From Nonomuraea turcica (lineage in GTDB: Bacteria > Actinomycetota > Actinomycetes > Streptosporangiales > Streptosporangiaceae): a DNA stretch of 64,000 bases. Below the pieces are notes generated by a model. The model was not told the origin of the DNA. It worked only from the letters and a program-made list of their open reading frames with translations, and did not search any database. Shown here one piece after another: positions 1 through 11,177 of this stretch; position 1 is the first letter of the stretch, and each line of letters begins with the position of its first letter. The stretch covers positions 248,001 through 312,000 of the forward strand of contig NZ_JAUZQF010000013.1 in NCBI RefSeq assembly GCF_030718205.1, read 5' to 3'. The translations under genes were made by a program, and so were the position numbers.

Positions 1-1952
<1,952 letters not shown>

Positions 1953-2028
1953 CGACGGCTCCGGCGAAGGTCCTTTGGCGGAAGGGCGGGCGGCGGGGGA
2001 GCAGGGCGGCTGACGCGCGACAACGGGG

Positions 2029-3102
2029 CTAGCGGAGGCCCGTGAAGAAGGCGATGACGTCGGAGGTGAGCGCCTCGGTCGCGGTGTGCGCGGTGTAGTG
2101 GCCGTGGGCCGGGGCCGGCAGCGTCTTCCAGCTGACGATGTTGGCGTGGTCCCGGTCGGCGAAGCGGCGGATCGACTTGAAGTCGCCCTCGCCCATCGCC
2201 AGCGCCGTCGGCACGGTCGTGGGCTCCTTGGGCTGCTCGGCGCGCGCGTTCTCCCAGTAAAGGCGGATCGCGGAGCCGACGGTCCCGGTGAACCAGTAGA
2301 TCGCCGCGTTGGCCAGCACGAAGTCGTCGTCCAGGTCGTCGTCGAGGAGCTGGGCCAGCCAGCCGACCAGGCCGGCGGGGGAGTCGGCGATGGCGTGGGC
2401 GAGGGTCTGCGGCTGCTGCGCGTGCAGCACGTTGAAGGCGCCCTTCTCCTTCCAGAACCACTCCAGCACGGCCAGCCCGGCCTGCTCCTCCTCGCTCAGC
2501 CCCGCGAACTCGGCGGGGTCGCCCGAGGGGAACGAGAACAGCTGCGTGACGTGCACGCCCACGACGTGGCCGGGGTCGACGCGGCCGATCTCGGGCGAGA
2601 TCATCGAGCCGGCGTCGTTGCCGACCGCGCCGTAGCGCTCGTAGCCCAGCCGGCCCATCAGCTCGGCCCACGCGCGGGCGATGCGGGAGTTGTTCCAGCC
2701 CAGCTCCTTGGTGGGGCCGGAGAAGCCGTATCCGGGCAGCGACGGGACGACCAGGTGGAAGTGGCGCGAGAGCGGCTCGATGGCGTCGAGGTATTCGACG
2801 ATCGAGCCGGGCCAGCCGTGGGTGAGGATCAGCGCCAGGGCGTCGGGGTTGTCGCTGCGCACGTGGATGAAGTGGATGTTCTGCCCGTCGATCTCCGTGG
2901 TGAACTGCGGGTACGCGTTGAGCCTCGCCTCCTGGGCCCGCCAGTCGAAGCCGTCGCGCCAGTAGTCGACCAGGCGCTTGACCCGCTCGACGGTCACGCC
3001 CTGCTCAGCGCCGGGGATCTCGTCGGTGAAGCGGGTCATGGCGAGGCGGGCCTGGAGGTCGTCGAGGTCGGACTGAGAAATCTCGACACGGAAGGGGTTC
3101 AT
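2029..3102 (-). CDS. Epoxide hydrolase, alpha/beta-hydrolase fold with EHN domain
   Basis: Predicted cytosolic epoxide hydrolase of 357 residues, the usual family length. The N-terminal ~110 residues match the epoxide hydrolase N-terminal (EHN) domain. HGWPGS at 95-100 is the oxyanion-hole motif, and GNDAGS places the nucleophile Asp at 163. No signal peptide is seen. The ATG start is preceded by GAGAGGA six bases upstream. The gene follows fdhD on the same strand after 66 bases, but that gap carries its own promoter and two palindromes, so it is probably a separate, repressor-controlled unit. The physiological epoxide is not evident; juvenile-hormone-type and limonene-type substrates are known for relatives. 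Confidence 0.9.
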   Translation of the reverse strand: MNPFRVEISQSDLDDLQARLAMTRFTDEIPGAEQGVTVERVKRLVDYWRDGFDWRAQEARLNAYPQFTTEIDGQNIHFIHVRSDNPDALALILTHGWPGSIVEYLDAIEPLSRHFHLVVPSLPGYGFSGPTKELGWNNSRIARAWAELMGRLGYERYGAVGNDAGSMISPEIGRVDPGHVVGVHVTQLFSFPSGDPAEFAGLSEEEQAGLAVLEWFWKEKGAFNVLHAQQPQTLAHAIADSPAGLVGWLAQLLDDDLDDDFVLANAAIYWFTGTVGSAIRLYWENARAEQPKEPTTVPTALAMGEGDFKSIRRFADRDHANIVSWKTLPAPAHGHYTAHTATEALTSDVIAFFTGLR

Positions 3103-3115
3103 GACGCATCCTCTC

Positions 3116-3164
3116 GGAACGGTTTGTTCTGTTCCAAGAGTATCAGAACGGAATGCTTCATTCC
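3116..3164 (-). promoter_or_regulatory. Promoter of the epoxide hydrolase gene with two operator-like palindromes
   Basis: Two inverted repeats lie in the 66-base gap before the epoxide hydrolase start. One has arms GGAAC/GTTCC around 10 bases (3116-3135). The other is GGAATG-3-CATTCC (3150-3164). Reading on the minus strand, a GATACT -10-like box lies between them, so one palindrome would cover the -35/-10 spacer and the other the transcript start. This layout is typical of TetR/MarR-type repression. No regulator gene adjoins it, so the repressor is unknown. Confidence 0.55.
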
Positions 3165-3168
3165 ATAA

Positions 3169-4004
3169 CTATGGCGTGATCCGTTCCTGATCCGCGTACA
3201 CGTTGCAGCGCTCCCCGCGCAGGAAGCCCACCAGCGTCATGCCGAACTCCCTGGCCAGCTCCACGGCCAGCGACGAGGGCGCCGACACCGCGCACACCGC
3301 CGGGATCCCGGCGGCGAGGGCCTTCTGCATGATCTCGTAGCTGGCCCGGCCGCTGACCATGAGCACATGCTCGGCCAGCGGCAGCCGCCCCGCCATCGCG
3401 GCCCAGCCGACCAGCTTGTCCACCGCGTTGTGCCGCCCCACGTCCTCACGCACCGCTACCAGCGTGCCGGTGGCCGAGAACAGCCCCGCGGCGTGCAGTC
3501 CGCCGGTCTTGCCGAACACGCCCTGCGCGCGGCGGAGCGTGTCCGGCAGCCCGTACAGGATGTCGGGGGTGAGCCGCAGCGAGCCCTCCGGGAGGGGCAC
3601 GCAGCGGTCGCGCAGCGCGTCGAGGCTGGCCGAGCCGCAGACGCCGCACGCGCTGGAGGTGAGGAAATGCCGGTCCAGCGCGGGCAGGTCGGGGATGGGG
3701 CCGCGCAGACGTACGGTGACCGTGTTGTAGCGGGCCTCCGGCGGGAGGTCCTCGTCGGTGCAGTAGACGATGGCCGCGACGTCGCCGGGCCGCACGAGCC
3801 CTTCGCCGTGCAGGAACCCGGCGGCCAGCTCGAAGTCGTGGCCCGGCGTGCGCATGGTGATGGCGACGGTCTTGCGCTCGCCGTCCGGCGCGGTGAGCCG
3901 GATCTCCAGCGGCTCCTCCGTGGCCAGGTCGTCGCGGCGGTCCCTGGCGACGGAGCCGTTGAGCTCCCGGATCCTGGCGCGGGTGGTGGGGCCGGGTCGC
4001 CTCG

Positions 4005-4008
<4 letters not shown>
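3169..4008 (-). CDS. fdhD: FdhD, sulfurtransferase for formate dehydrogenase maturation
   Basis: Transfers sulfur from the cysteine desulfurase to the molybdenum cofactor of formate-dehydrogenase-type enzymes. The protein is 279 residues. The CGVCG motif at 121-125 carries the two Cys (121, 124) that bind the sulfur. Conserved FdhD stretches AITMRTPGHDFELAAGFL and EDVGRHNAVDKLVG are present. Its start overlaps the stop of the upstream molybdoenzyme gene by ATGA, so the two are co-translated and this enzyme is very probably the client. Confidence 0.95.
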
Positions 4009-6212
<2,204 letters not shown>

Positions 6213-6238
6213 GTCTCCATCCTCCCTCCTGCGAAGAT

Positions 6239-7057
6239 ATGAGAATGCGCTACTCCGACCTCGACCGGCCGCCCCTCTCCGCGGCGGCGCTCAACCGCGC
6301 CCTGGTCCGCCCCGGCAGCCTGTGGACGGGCGTCACCGTCGTGGAGAGCACCGGCTCCACCAACTCCGACCTGGCCAAGGCCGCACAGGAGGGAGCCGCC
6401 GAGGGCGCGGTGCTGGTGGCGGAGGAGCAGCTCGCCGGCCGCGGCAGGCTGGCCCGCACCTGGTCGGCACCGCCTCGCTCCGGGCTGACGTTCTCGATCT
6501 TGCTGCGACCGCAGGTCTCGGTGGCCACGCAGGGCTGGCTCTCACTCCTGTACGGCGTCGCCGCCGCCTCGGCCGTGCGCCGGCTGGCCGAGGTGGACGT
6601 CCGCCTGAAGTGGCCCAACGACCTGCTGATCGGCGAGCGCAAGCTGGCCGGCGTGCTGGCCGAGCGGGCCGGCGACGCCATCGTCATCGGCATGGGGCTC
6701 AACGTGTCGCTCAGGCCCGAGGAGCTGCCCGTCGAGACGGCCACGTCGCTGGCCATCGAGCAGGCGGCGTGCGTGGACCGGGATCCGCTGCTCAGGGCCG
6801 TGCTCAGGGAGGTCGAGACCCACTACAGGGAGTGGACGGCGGCCGGCGGTGACGCCGAGGCCTCCGGGCTGCACTCGGCCTACCTGGCGGCCAGCGCTAC
6901 GATCGGCCGCCTGGTGCGGGTGGACCTGCCCGGCGGGCAGGTGCTGATCGGGCAGGCGACGGGCGTCGACGCCTCCGGCCACCTGCAGGTGGCGAGCGAG
7001 GGCGAACGTCACACGCTGAGCGCGGGCGACGTCGTGCACGTACGGATCGCGGGATGA
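6239..7057 (+). CDS. birA: Biotin--[acetyl-CoA-carboxylase] ligase (monofunctional BirA)
   Basis: Adenylates biotin and attaches it to the biotin-carrier domains of acyl-CoA carboxylases. The protein is 272 residues. GRGR at 67-70 is the biotinyl-5'-AMP loop, KWPNDLL holds the biotin-binding Lys region, and GMGLNVS is also conserved. The C-terminal ~45 residues form the small SH3-like domain. There is no N-terminal helix-turn-helix, so it is not a biotin repressor. The start could also be the ATG at 6245. Upstream there is no convincing SD, and the divergent promoter must overlap the neighbouring coding sequence. Confidence 0.94.
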   Translation: MRMRYSDLDRPPLSAAALNRALVRPGSLWTGVTVVESTGSTNSDLAKAAQEGAAEGAVLVAEEQLAGRGRLARTWSAPPRSGLTFSILLRPQVSVATQGWLSLLYGVAAASAVRRLAEVDVRLKWPNDLLIGERKLAGVLAERAGDAIVIGMGLNVSLRPEELPVETATSLAIEQAACVDRDPLLRAVLREVETHYREWTAAGGDAEASGLHSAYLAASATIGRLVRVDLPGGQVLIGQATGVDASGHLQVASEGERHTLSAGDVVHVRIAG

Positions 7058-7104
7058 GCCGGTTTGCGTCGTCCGCGTAGCCGCCGGGCGGCGATGGTGG
7101 CACG

Positions 7105-7623
7105 ATGTGCGCCATGACCCTTCCCGACCATCATCTGACGCAGGGTGAGCGGCGCGTCCGATCCTTCAATCCGCACTGGAAGCGGCTCATCGGCCCGCTC
7201 CTCGCGCTCATTCTCATCGCCGCGGCCTCGGGCGCGGCGCTGTGGTTCATACCTGAGTGGGAGTTCGCTCTCTACGCCAGGATCGCCGTCGTCGTCATCG
7301 CGCTCGTCCTGCTGACGATCTGGTCGTTCGTGCCCTACCTGCAGTGGAAGAACACCGGCTACGTGCTCACCACGCACCGCTTCACGATCAGCACGGGCGT
7401 GCTCAACAAGTCCACCGACGAGATCCCGATCGCCAAGGTCAACACGGTCAGCTCCGACCAGACGTTCGCCGAGCGCCTGCTCGGCTGCGGCACGCTGACC
7501 GTCGAGTCCGCCGGCGAGCGGGGCGAGATCGTGCTCCGGGACATCCCGAAGATCCAGGACGTCCGCACTGACATCTTCAGGCTCGTCGAGGACGCCTCGG
7601 ACGGCGAAGTCGACGGCCGTTGA
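7105..7623 (+). CDS. PH-domain (bPH2/YdbS-like) membrane protein
   Basis: Small membrane protein of 172 residues. Two adjacent hydrophobic segments (about residues 30-50 and 58-78) are followed by a bacterial PH domain with the typical start YVLTTHRFTISTGVLNK. Proteins of this family are common in actinomycetes and lack a proven function; a lipid- or protein-binding role at the inner face of the membrane is likely. The ATG at 7114 is an equally good start. The stop codon overlaps the TTG start of the next gene, so it is probably co-transcribed with the adenylate cyclase. Confidence 0.82.
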   Translation: MCAMTLPDHHLTQGERRVRSFNPHWKRLIGPLLALILIAAASGAALWFIPEWEFALYARIAVVVIALVLLTIWSFVPYLQWKNTGYVLTTHRFTISTGVLNKSTDEIPIAKVNTVSSDQTFAERLLGCGTLTVESAGERGEIVLRDIPKIQDVRTDIFRLVEDASDGEVDGR

Positions 7624-8585
7624 GCCCGGGCTCGCGGGGGCGGCCGACCGCCGAGGAGATCGAGCTCCGGCTCCTCGGCCTGCCTCGCCGCTACACACGC
7701 GCGCAGGTCGCGGGCCTGGCCGGCGTGTCGCCGGAGCTGGCGGGGCGCATCTGGCGGGCGCTCGGCTTCGCCCAGCGCGCCGATGACGACGCGGCGTTCA
7801 CCGACGCCGACGTCGACGCGCTGCGCCGGGTGCGCAGCATGCTCGACAGCGGCCTGCTCGAGGAGGAGACGGTCGTCCGCATGGCCCGCGCGCTCGGCCA
7901 GACCACGGCCAGGCTTGCCCAGTGGCAGGCGGAGATCATGACGGGGTCGATGCTGCCGCGGGATCCCGACGAGGGCGACCTGGCCGACGTACTCGACACG
8001 GCGCAGGAGCTGCTGCCGGACTTCGAGCACGTGCTGATCCACGTCTGGCGGGCCCAGCTCGCCGCGGCCGGCACCCGGCTGCTGGCGCTCGCCGACGGCC
8101 ACGACGAGCTGGTGCCGACGCGCGTATCGATGGCGGTGGGGTTCGCGGACCTGGTCTCGTTCACCCGGCGCGCCCGCGAGCTGGACGAGCGGGAGCTGGC
8201 GGAGCTGGTGGAAGGGTTCGAGTCGCGAGCCTCCGACGTGGTGGCCACGCACGGCGCCAGGCTGGTCAAGACGCTGGGCGACGAGGTGCTGTTCACGGCG
8301 CCGACCCCGGCGCAGGCGGCGGCGATCGCGCTCGACCTGGTCGAGGCGGAGGAGCTGCGCATCGGCATGGCCTACGGGCCGGTGCTGCCGGTGATGGGCG
8401 ACGTCTTCGGCACCACCGTCAACCTGGCCGCCAGGCTCACCGCGATCGCTCGCCCGGGCACCGTTCTGGTGGACCAGGAGCTGGCCGGCGGGCTGGACGG
8501 CTACGAGGTGCACAAGATGCGACGCCGCCCGGCCAGAGGCCTCGGCGTGGTGCAGCCCTATGTCTTGCGGAGATCATCCTCCTGA
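7620..8585 (+). CDS. Class III adenylate cyclase with N-terminal Ad_Cy_reg domain (Rv1264-like)
   Basis: Makes cyclic AMP from ATP. The N-terminal ~150 residues look like the autoinhibitory, pH-sensing domain of mycobacterial Rv1264/Rv2212 (LLGLPRRYTRAQVAGLAG, then ALGF). The C-terminal half is the catalytic domain. Metal ligands are Asp177 and Asp221, adenine-specifying residues Lys217 and Asp261 (GDVFG), and transition-state residues Asn268 and Arg272. All are present, so an active homodimeric cyclase is expected. No membrane segment is seen. The start is a TTG whose bases overlap the preceding stop codon (TTGA), indicating translational coupling to the PH-domain protein. Confidence 0.9.
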   Translation: MSPGSRGRPTAEEIELRLLGLPRRYTRAQVAGLAGVSPELAGRIWRALGFAQRADDDAAFTDADVDALRRVRSMLDSGLLEEETVVRMARALGQTTARLAQWQAEIMTGSMLPRDPDEGDLADVLDTAQELLPDFEHVLIHVWRAQLAAAGTRLLALADGHDELVPTRVSMAVGFADLVSFTRRARELDERELAELVEGFESRASDVVATHGARLVKTLGDEVLFTAPTPAQAAAIALDLVEAEELRIGMAYGPVLPVMGDVFGTTVNLAARLTAIARPGTVLVDQELAGGLDGYEVHKMRRRPARGLGVVQPYVLRRSSS

Positions 8586-8591
8586 CACAAG

Positions 8592-9686
8592 ATGGCTGCC
8601 ATGCCGTACGAAGTGCAGGGCGTCATCGCCCGAGGTAAGGGCCAGGAAGTTTCCCTCGAGACGGTCCTCGTGCCGGACCCGGGGCCGGGTGAGGCCGTCG
8701 TGAACGTGCAGGCCTGCGGGGTCTGCCATACCGACCTGCACTATCGGGAGGGCGGGATCAGCGACGACTTCCCGTTCCTGCTCGGTCACGAGGCCGCGGG
8801 CGTCGTCGAGGCGGTCGGGCCCGGAGTCACCGAGGTGGAGCCGGGCGACTTCGTGATCCTCAACTGGCGCGCCGTGTGCGGCCAGTGCCGGGCCTGCCTG
8901 CGCGGCCGCCCTTGGTACTGCTTCAGCACGCACAACGCGGCCCAGAAGATGACGCTCAAGGACGGCACCGAGCTGTCCCCGGCCCTCGGAATCGGCGCGT
9001 TCCTGGAGAAGACGCTGGTCGCGGCCGGGCAGTGCACCAAGGTCGCGGCCGAGGCCCCGGCGCAGGTCGCGGGGCTGCTGGGGTGCGGGGTGATGGCCGG
9101 GATCGGCGCGGCGATCAACACCGGAGGGGTGACGCGGGGCGACAGCGTGGCCGTGATCGGCTGCGGCGGGGTCGGCGACGCGGCGATCCTCGGCGCATCG
9201 CTGGCCGGCGCCGCCACGATCATCGCGGTGGACGTGGACGACCGCAAGCTGGAGTGGGCGCGTGGCTTCGGCGCCACACACACGGTCAACTCGCGCGAGA
9301 ACGACCCGATCGAGGCTGTTCGCGACCTGACCGGCGGTTTCGGCGCGGACGTGGTCATCGAGGCGGTGGGCCGGCCGGAGACCTACATCCAGGCGTTCTA
9401 CGCCCGCGACCTGGCCGGGACCGTGGTCCTGGTCGGCGTGCCGACGCCGGAGATGAAGCTGGAGCTGCCGCTGCTGGACGTCTTCGGCCGCGGCGGGTCG
9501 CTGAAGTCGTCCTGGTACGGCGACTGCCTGCCGAGCCGTGACTTCCCGATGCTCATCGACCTGTTCCTGCAGAACCGGCTGCCGCTCGACAAGTTCGTGT
9601 CGGAGACGATCGGGGTCGGCCAGGTCGAGGAGGCGTTCGCGAAGATGCACCGGGGCGAGGTGCTGCGTTCGGTGGTGACGTTCTAA
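8592..9686 (+). CDS. mscR: S-(hydroxymethyl)mycothiol dehydrogenase (mycothiol-dependent formaldehyde dehydrogenase)
   Basis: Zinc- and NAD-dependent medium-chain dehydrogenase that oxidises the formaldehyde-mycothiol adduct; it also has S-nitrosomycothiol reductase activity in mycobacteria. It closely follows the M. tuberculosis AdhE2/MscR sequence from memory, including CGVCHTDL, LLGHEAAG and ILNWRAVCGQC. Catalytic zinc ligands are Cys45 and His66. The structural zinc Cys are 96, 99, 102 and 110, and the NAD motif is GCGGVGD. The start is either 8592 or, by comparison with homologue length, the ATG at 8601. The MBL-fold hydrolase begins at the base after its stop codon, the same pairing as Rv2259-Rv2260. 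Confidence 0.93.
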   Translation: MAAMPYEVQGVIARGKGQEVSLETVLVPDPGPGEAVVNVQACGVCHTDLHYREGGISDDFPFLLGHEAAGVVEAVGPGVTEVEPGDFVILNWRAVCGQCRACLRGRPWYCFSTHNAAQKMTLKDGTELSPALGIGAFLEKTLVAAGQCTKVAAEAPAQVAGLLGCGVMAGIGAAINTGGVTRGDSVAVIGCGGVGDAAILGASLAGAATIIAVDVDDRKLEWARGFGATHTVNSRENDPIEAVRDLTGGFGADVVIEAVGRPETYIQAFYARDLAGTVVLVGVPTPEMKLELPLLDVFGRGGSLKSSWYGDCLPSRDFPMLIDLFLQNRLPLDKFVSETIGVGQVEEAFAKMHRGEVLRSVVTF

Positions 9687-10307
9687 ATGATCGACCGGGT
9701 CATCACCTCAGGCACGTTCTCGCTGGACGGCGGCACGTGGGAGGTCGACAACAACGTCTGGCTCGTCGGTGACGCGCGCGAGGTGGTGATCGTCGACGCG
9801 GCCCACGACGCCGCCACGATCGCCGAGCGGGTCGGCGGGCGCGCGGTCAAGGCCATCATCTGCACGCACGCGCACAACGACCACATCAACGCCGCCCGGC
9901 CGCTGGCCGAGCTGACCGGGGCGCCGATTCGGCTGCATCCCGCCGACCAGGTGTTGTGGGAGATGGAGTACTCCGACGCGGTGCCGTACGAGCCGCTGAC
10001 CGACGGCGAGCGCATCGAGGTCGGCGGCTGCGTGCTGGAGATCCTGCACACCCCCGGCCACGCGCCCGGCGCGGTCTGCGTGCACGCGGGCGAGCTCGGC
10101 GCGTTGTTCAGCGGCGACACGCTGTTCAAGGGCGGGCCCGGCGCGACCGGCCGCTCCTACTCCTCCTTCGACACGATCATCGAGTCGATCAGGAAGCGTC
10201 TGCTGGCGCTGCCACCCGAAACGGTCGTGCACACTGGTCACGGCGACTCCACGACGATCGGCGCCGAGGCCCCGCATCTGGAGGAGTGGATCGCCCGAGG
10301 GCACTGA
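9687..10307 (+). CDS. MBL-fold metallo-hydrolase (candidate S-formylmycothiol hydrolase)
   Basis: Metallo-beta-lactamase-fold hydrolase of 206 residues. The zinc motif CTHAHNDH, then HTPGHAPGA, FSGDTLFKG and HTGHG are all intact. It is encoded directly after mscR with no gap between stop and start, so the two are translationally coupled. Its homologue Rv2260 has the same position. Function inferred from context: it would release formate and mycothiol from S-formylmycothiol, completing formaldehyde detoxification. It is annotated generically as glyoxalase II-like in related genomes. Confidence 0.88.
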   Translation: MIDRVITSGTFSLDGGTWEVDNNVWLVGDAREVVIVDAAHDAATIAERVGGRAVKAIICTHAHNDHINAARPLAELTGAPIRLHPADQVLWEMEYSDAVPYEPLTDGERIEVGGCVLEILHTPGHAPGAVCVHAGELGALFSGDTLFKGGPGATGRSYSSFDTIIESIRKRLLALPPETVVHTGHGDSTTIGAEAPHLEEWIARGH

Positions 10308-10361
10308 TTGGGACAAGCCGTAATCTTCCGATCGCACAGGGATACAGGAGTGTGTCCCACC

Positions 10362-10413
10362 TAACGTAGGCAAGCCTTACCAAAGTGGGATATCTTAGGT
10401 GTGCCTAACCTTG
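10362..10413 (+). promoter_or_regulatory. Tandem IdeR/DtxR-type iron boxes in the bfd-bfr promoter
   Basis: The segment 10395-10413 matches about 14 of 19 positions of the iron-box consensus TTAGGTTAGGCTAACCTAA. A weaker second box (about 11 of 19, read on the minus strand) lies near 10362-10381. A -10-like TATCTT (10391-10396) lies between them and abuts the stronger box. IdeR with Fe(II) bound is the expected regulator. The stronger box overlaps the likely transcript start. Confidence 0.7.
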
Positions 10414-10446
10414 GCATCCCAACTCCTGGCGAGAGGCCGTCCCTGG

Positions 10447-10623
10447 ATGTACGTGTGCATTTGTCGTGCTGTGACCGAGAACGAAGTGCACGACTGCATT
10501 GCCTCGGGGGCGACGAGCGCGAAGCAGATTCGCGACACCACCGGGGCTGGTGGGGACTGTGCCCGATGTGTGCGGAAGATCTGTGCGATCCTGAAACGGT
10601 CGGAAGAACTGACGACCGCATAG
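10447..10623 (+). CDS. bfd: Bacterioferritin-associated ferredoxin
   Basis: [2Fe-2S] ferredoxin of 58 residues that delivers electrons to bacterioferritin so that stored iron can be released. The four Cys ligands are at 4, 6, 38 and 41 (MYVCICR near the N-terminus, then GGDCARC). The ATG at 10447 was chosen because family members begin at this point; the frame stays open further upstream, to an ATG at 10399, but that stretch has no family similarity and overlaps the iron box. A GAGAGG sits about ten bases before the start. The bacterioferritin gene follows after 26 bases, so the reductase partner and the store are one operon. Confidence 0.93.
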   Translation: MYVCICRAVTENEVHDCIASGATSAKQIRDTTGAGGDCARCVRKICAILKRSEELTTA

Positions 10624-10649
10624 CCGGATAGCAGCAAGGGGCCCGTCAC

Positions 10650-11135
10650 ATGCAGGGCGACAAGCAGATCATCGAGTTGCTCAACGAACAGTTGACCGCC
10701 GAGCTCACCGCGATCAACCAGTATTTCCTGCACGCGAAGATGCAGGAAAACTGGGGCTACACCAAACTCGCCGAGCACACCCGGGAAGAGTCGATCGACG
10801 AGATGCGCCACGCCGAGCGCCTCACCGATCGCATCCTCTTTCTGGAGGGCCTCCCCAACTACCAGAGACTAGGCACCCTGCACATCGGGCAGACCGTCGA
10901 AGAGCAGCTCAGGGCCGACTTGGAAGTGGAGATGTCGGTGGTGCAGCGGCTGCGCCCGGCGATCGCCCTCATGCGCGAGAAGGGCGACATCACCTCGGCC
11001 AACATCTTCGAGGACATCCTCCGCGACGAGGAACAGCACATCGACTATCTGGAAACCGAGCTCGGCCTCATCAACAGCCTGGGCATCCAGCTCTACCTGG
11101 CCCGCTACGCCGAGCCGCCCTCCGTCGACGACTGA
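10650..11135 (+). CDS. bfr: Bacterioferritin
   Basis: Forms the 24-subunit heme-containing iron-storage shell. The protein is 161 residues. Ferroxidase ligands are all in register: Glu18, Glu51, His54, Glu94, Glu127 and His130. Met52 is the heme axial ligand. AAGGGG serves as ribosome binding site. It is expressed with bfd under IdeR-like boxes, and a hairpin follows the stop. The intact ferroxidase centre and heme Met indicate a functional, reducible store. Confidence 0.96.
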   Translation: MQGDKQIIELLNEQLTAELTAINQYFLHAKMQENWGYTKLAEHTREESIDEMRHAERLTDRILFLEGLPNYQRLGTLHIGQTVEEQLRADLEVEMSVVQRLRPAIALMREKGDITSANIFEDILRDEEQHIDYLETELGLINSLGIQLYLARYAEPPSVDD

Positions 11136-11141
11136 CCCTGC

Positions 11142-11177
11142 CGATGGGGCGGGCGGGCCCGGCTCACCCGCCCATCG
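11142..11177. terminator. Hairpin terminator between convergent bfr and GH95 genes
   Basis: A GC-rich inverted repeat, CGATGGGGCGGG against CCCGCCCATCG with one bulged base and a 13-base loop, starts seven bases after the bfr stop and runs over the stop codon of the convergent GH95 gene. There is no T-tract, as is usual in actinomycetes. It could serve both directions. Confidence 0.6.

Noticed and set aside
2086..3168. 360-codon plus-strand frame over the epoxide hydrolase gene
   Set aside because: Val/Gly/Arg-rich shadow; the minus frame carries HGWPGS and the nucleophile Asp.
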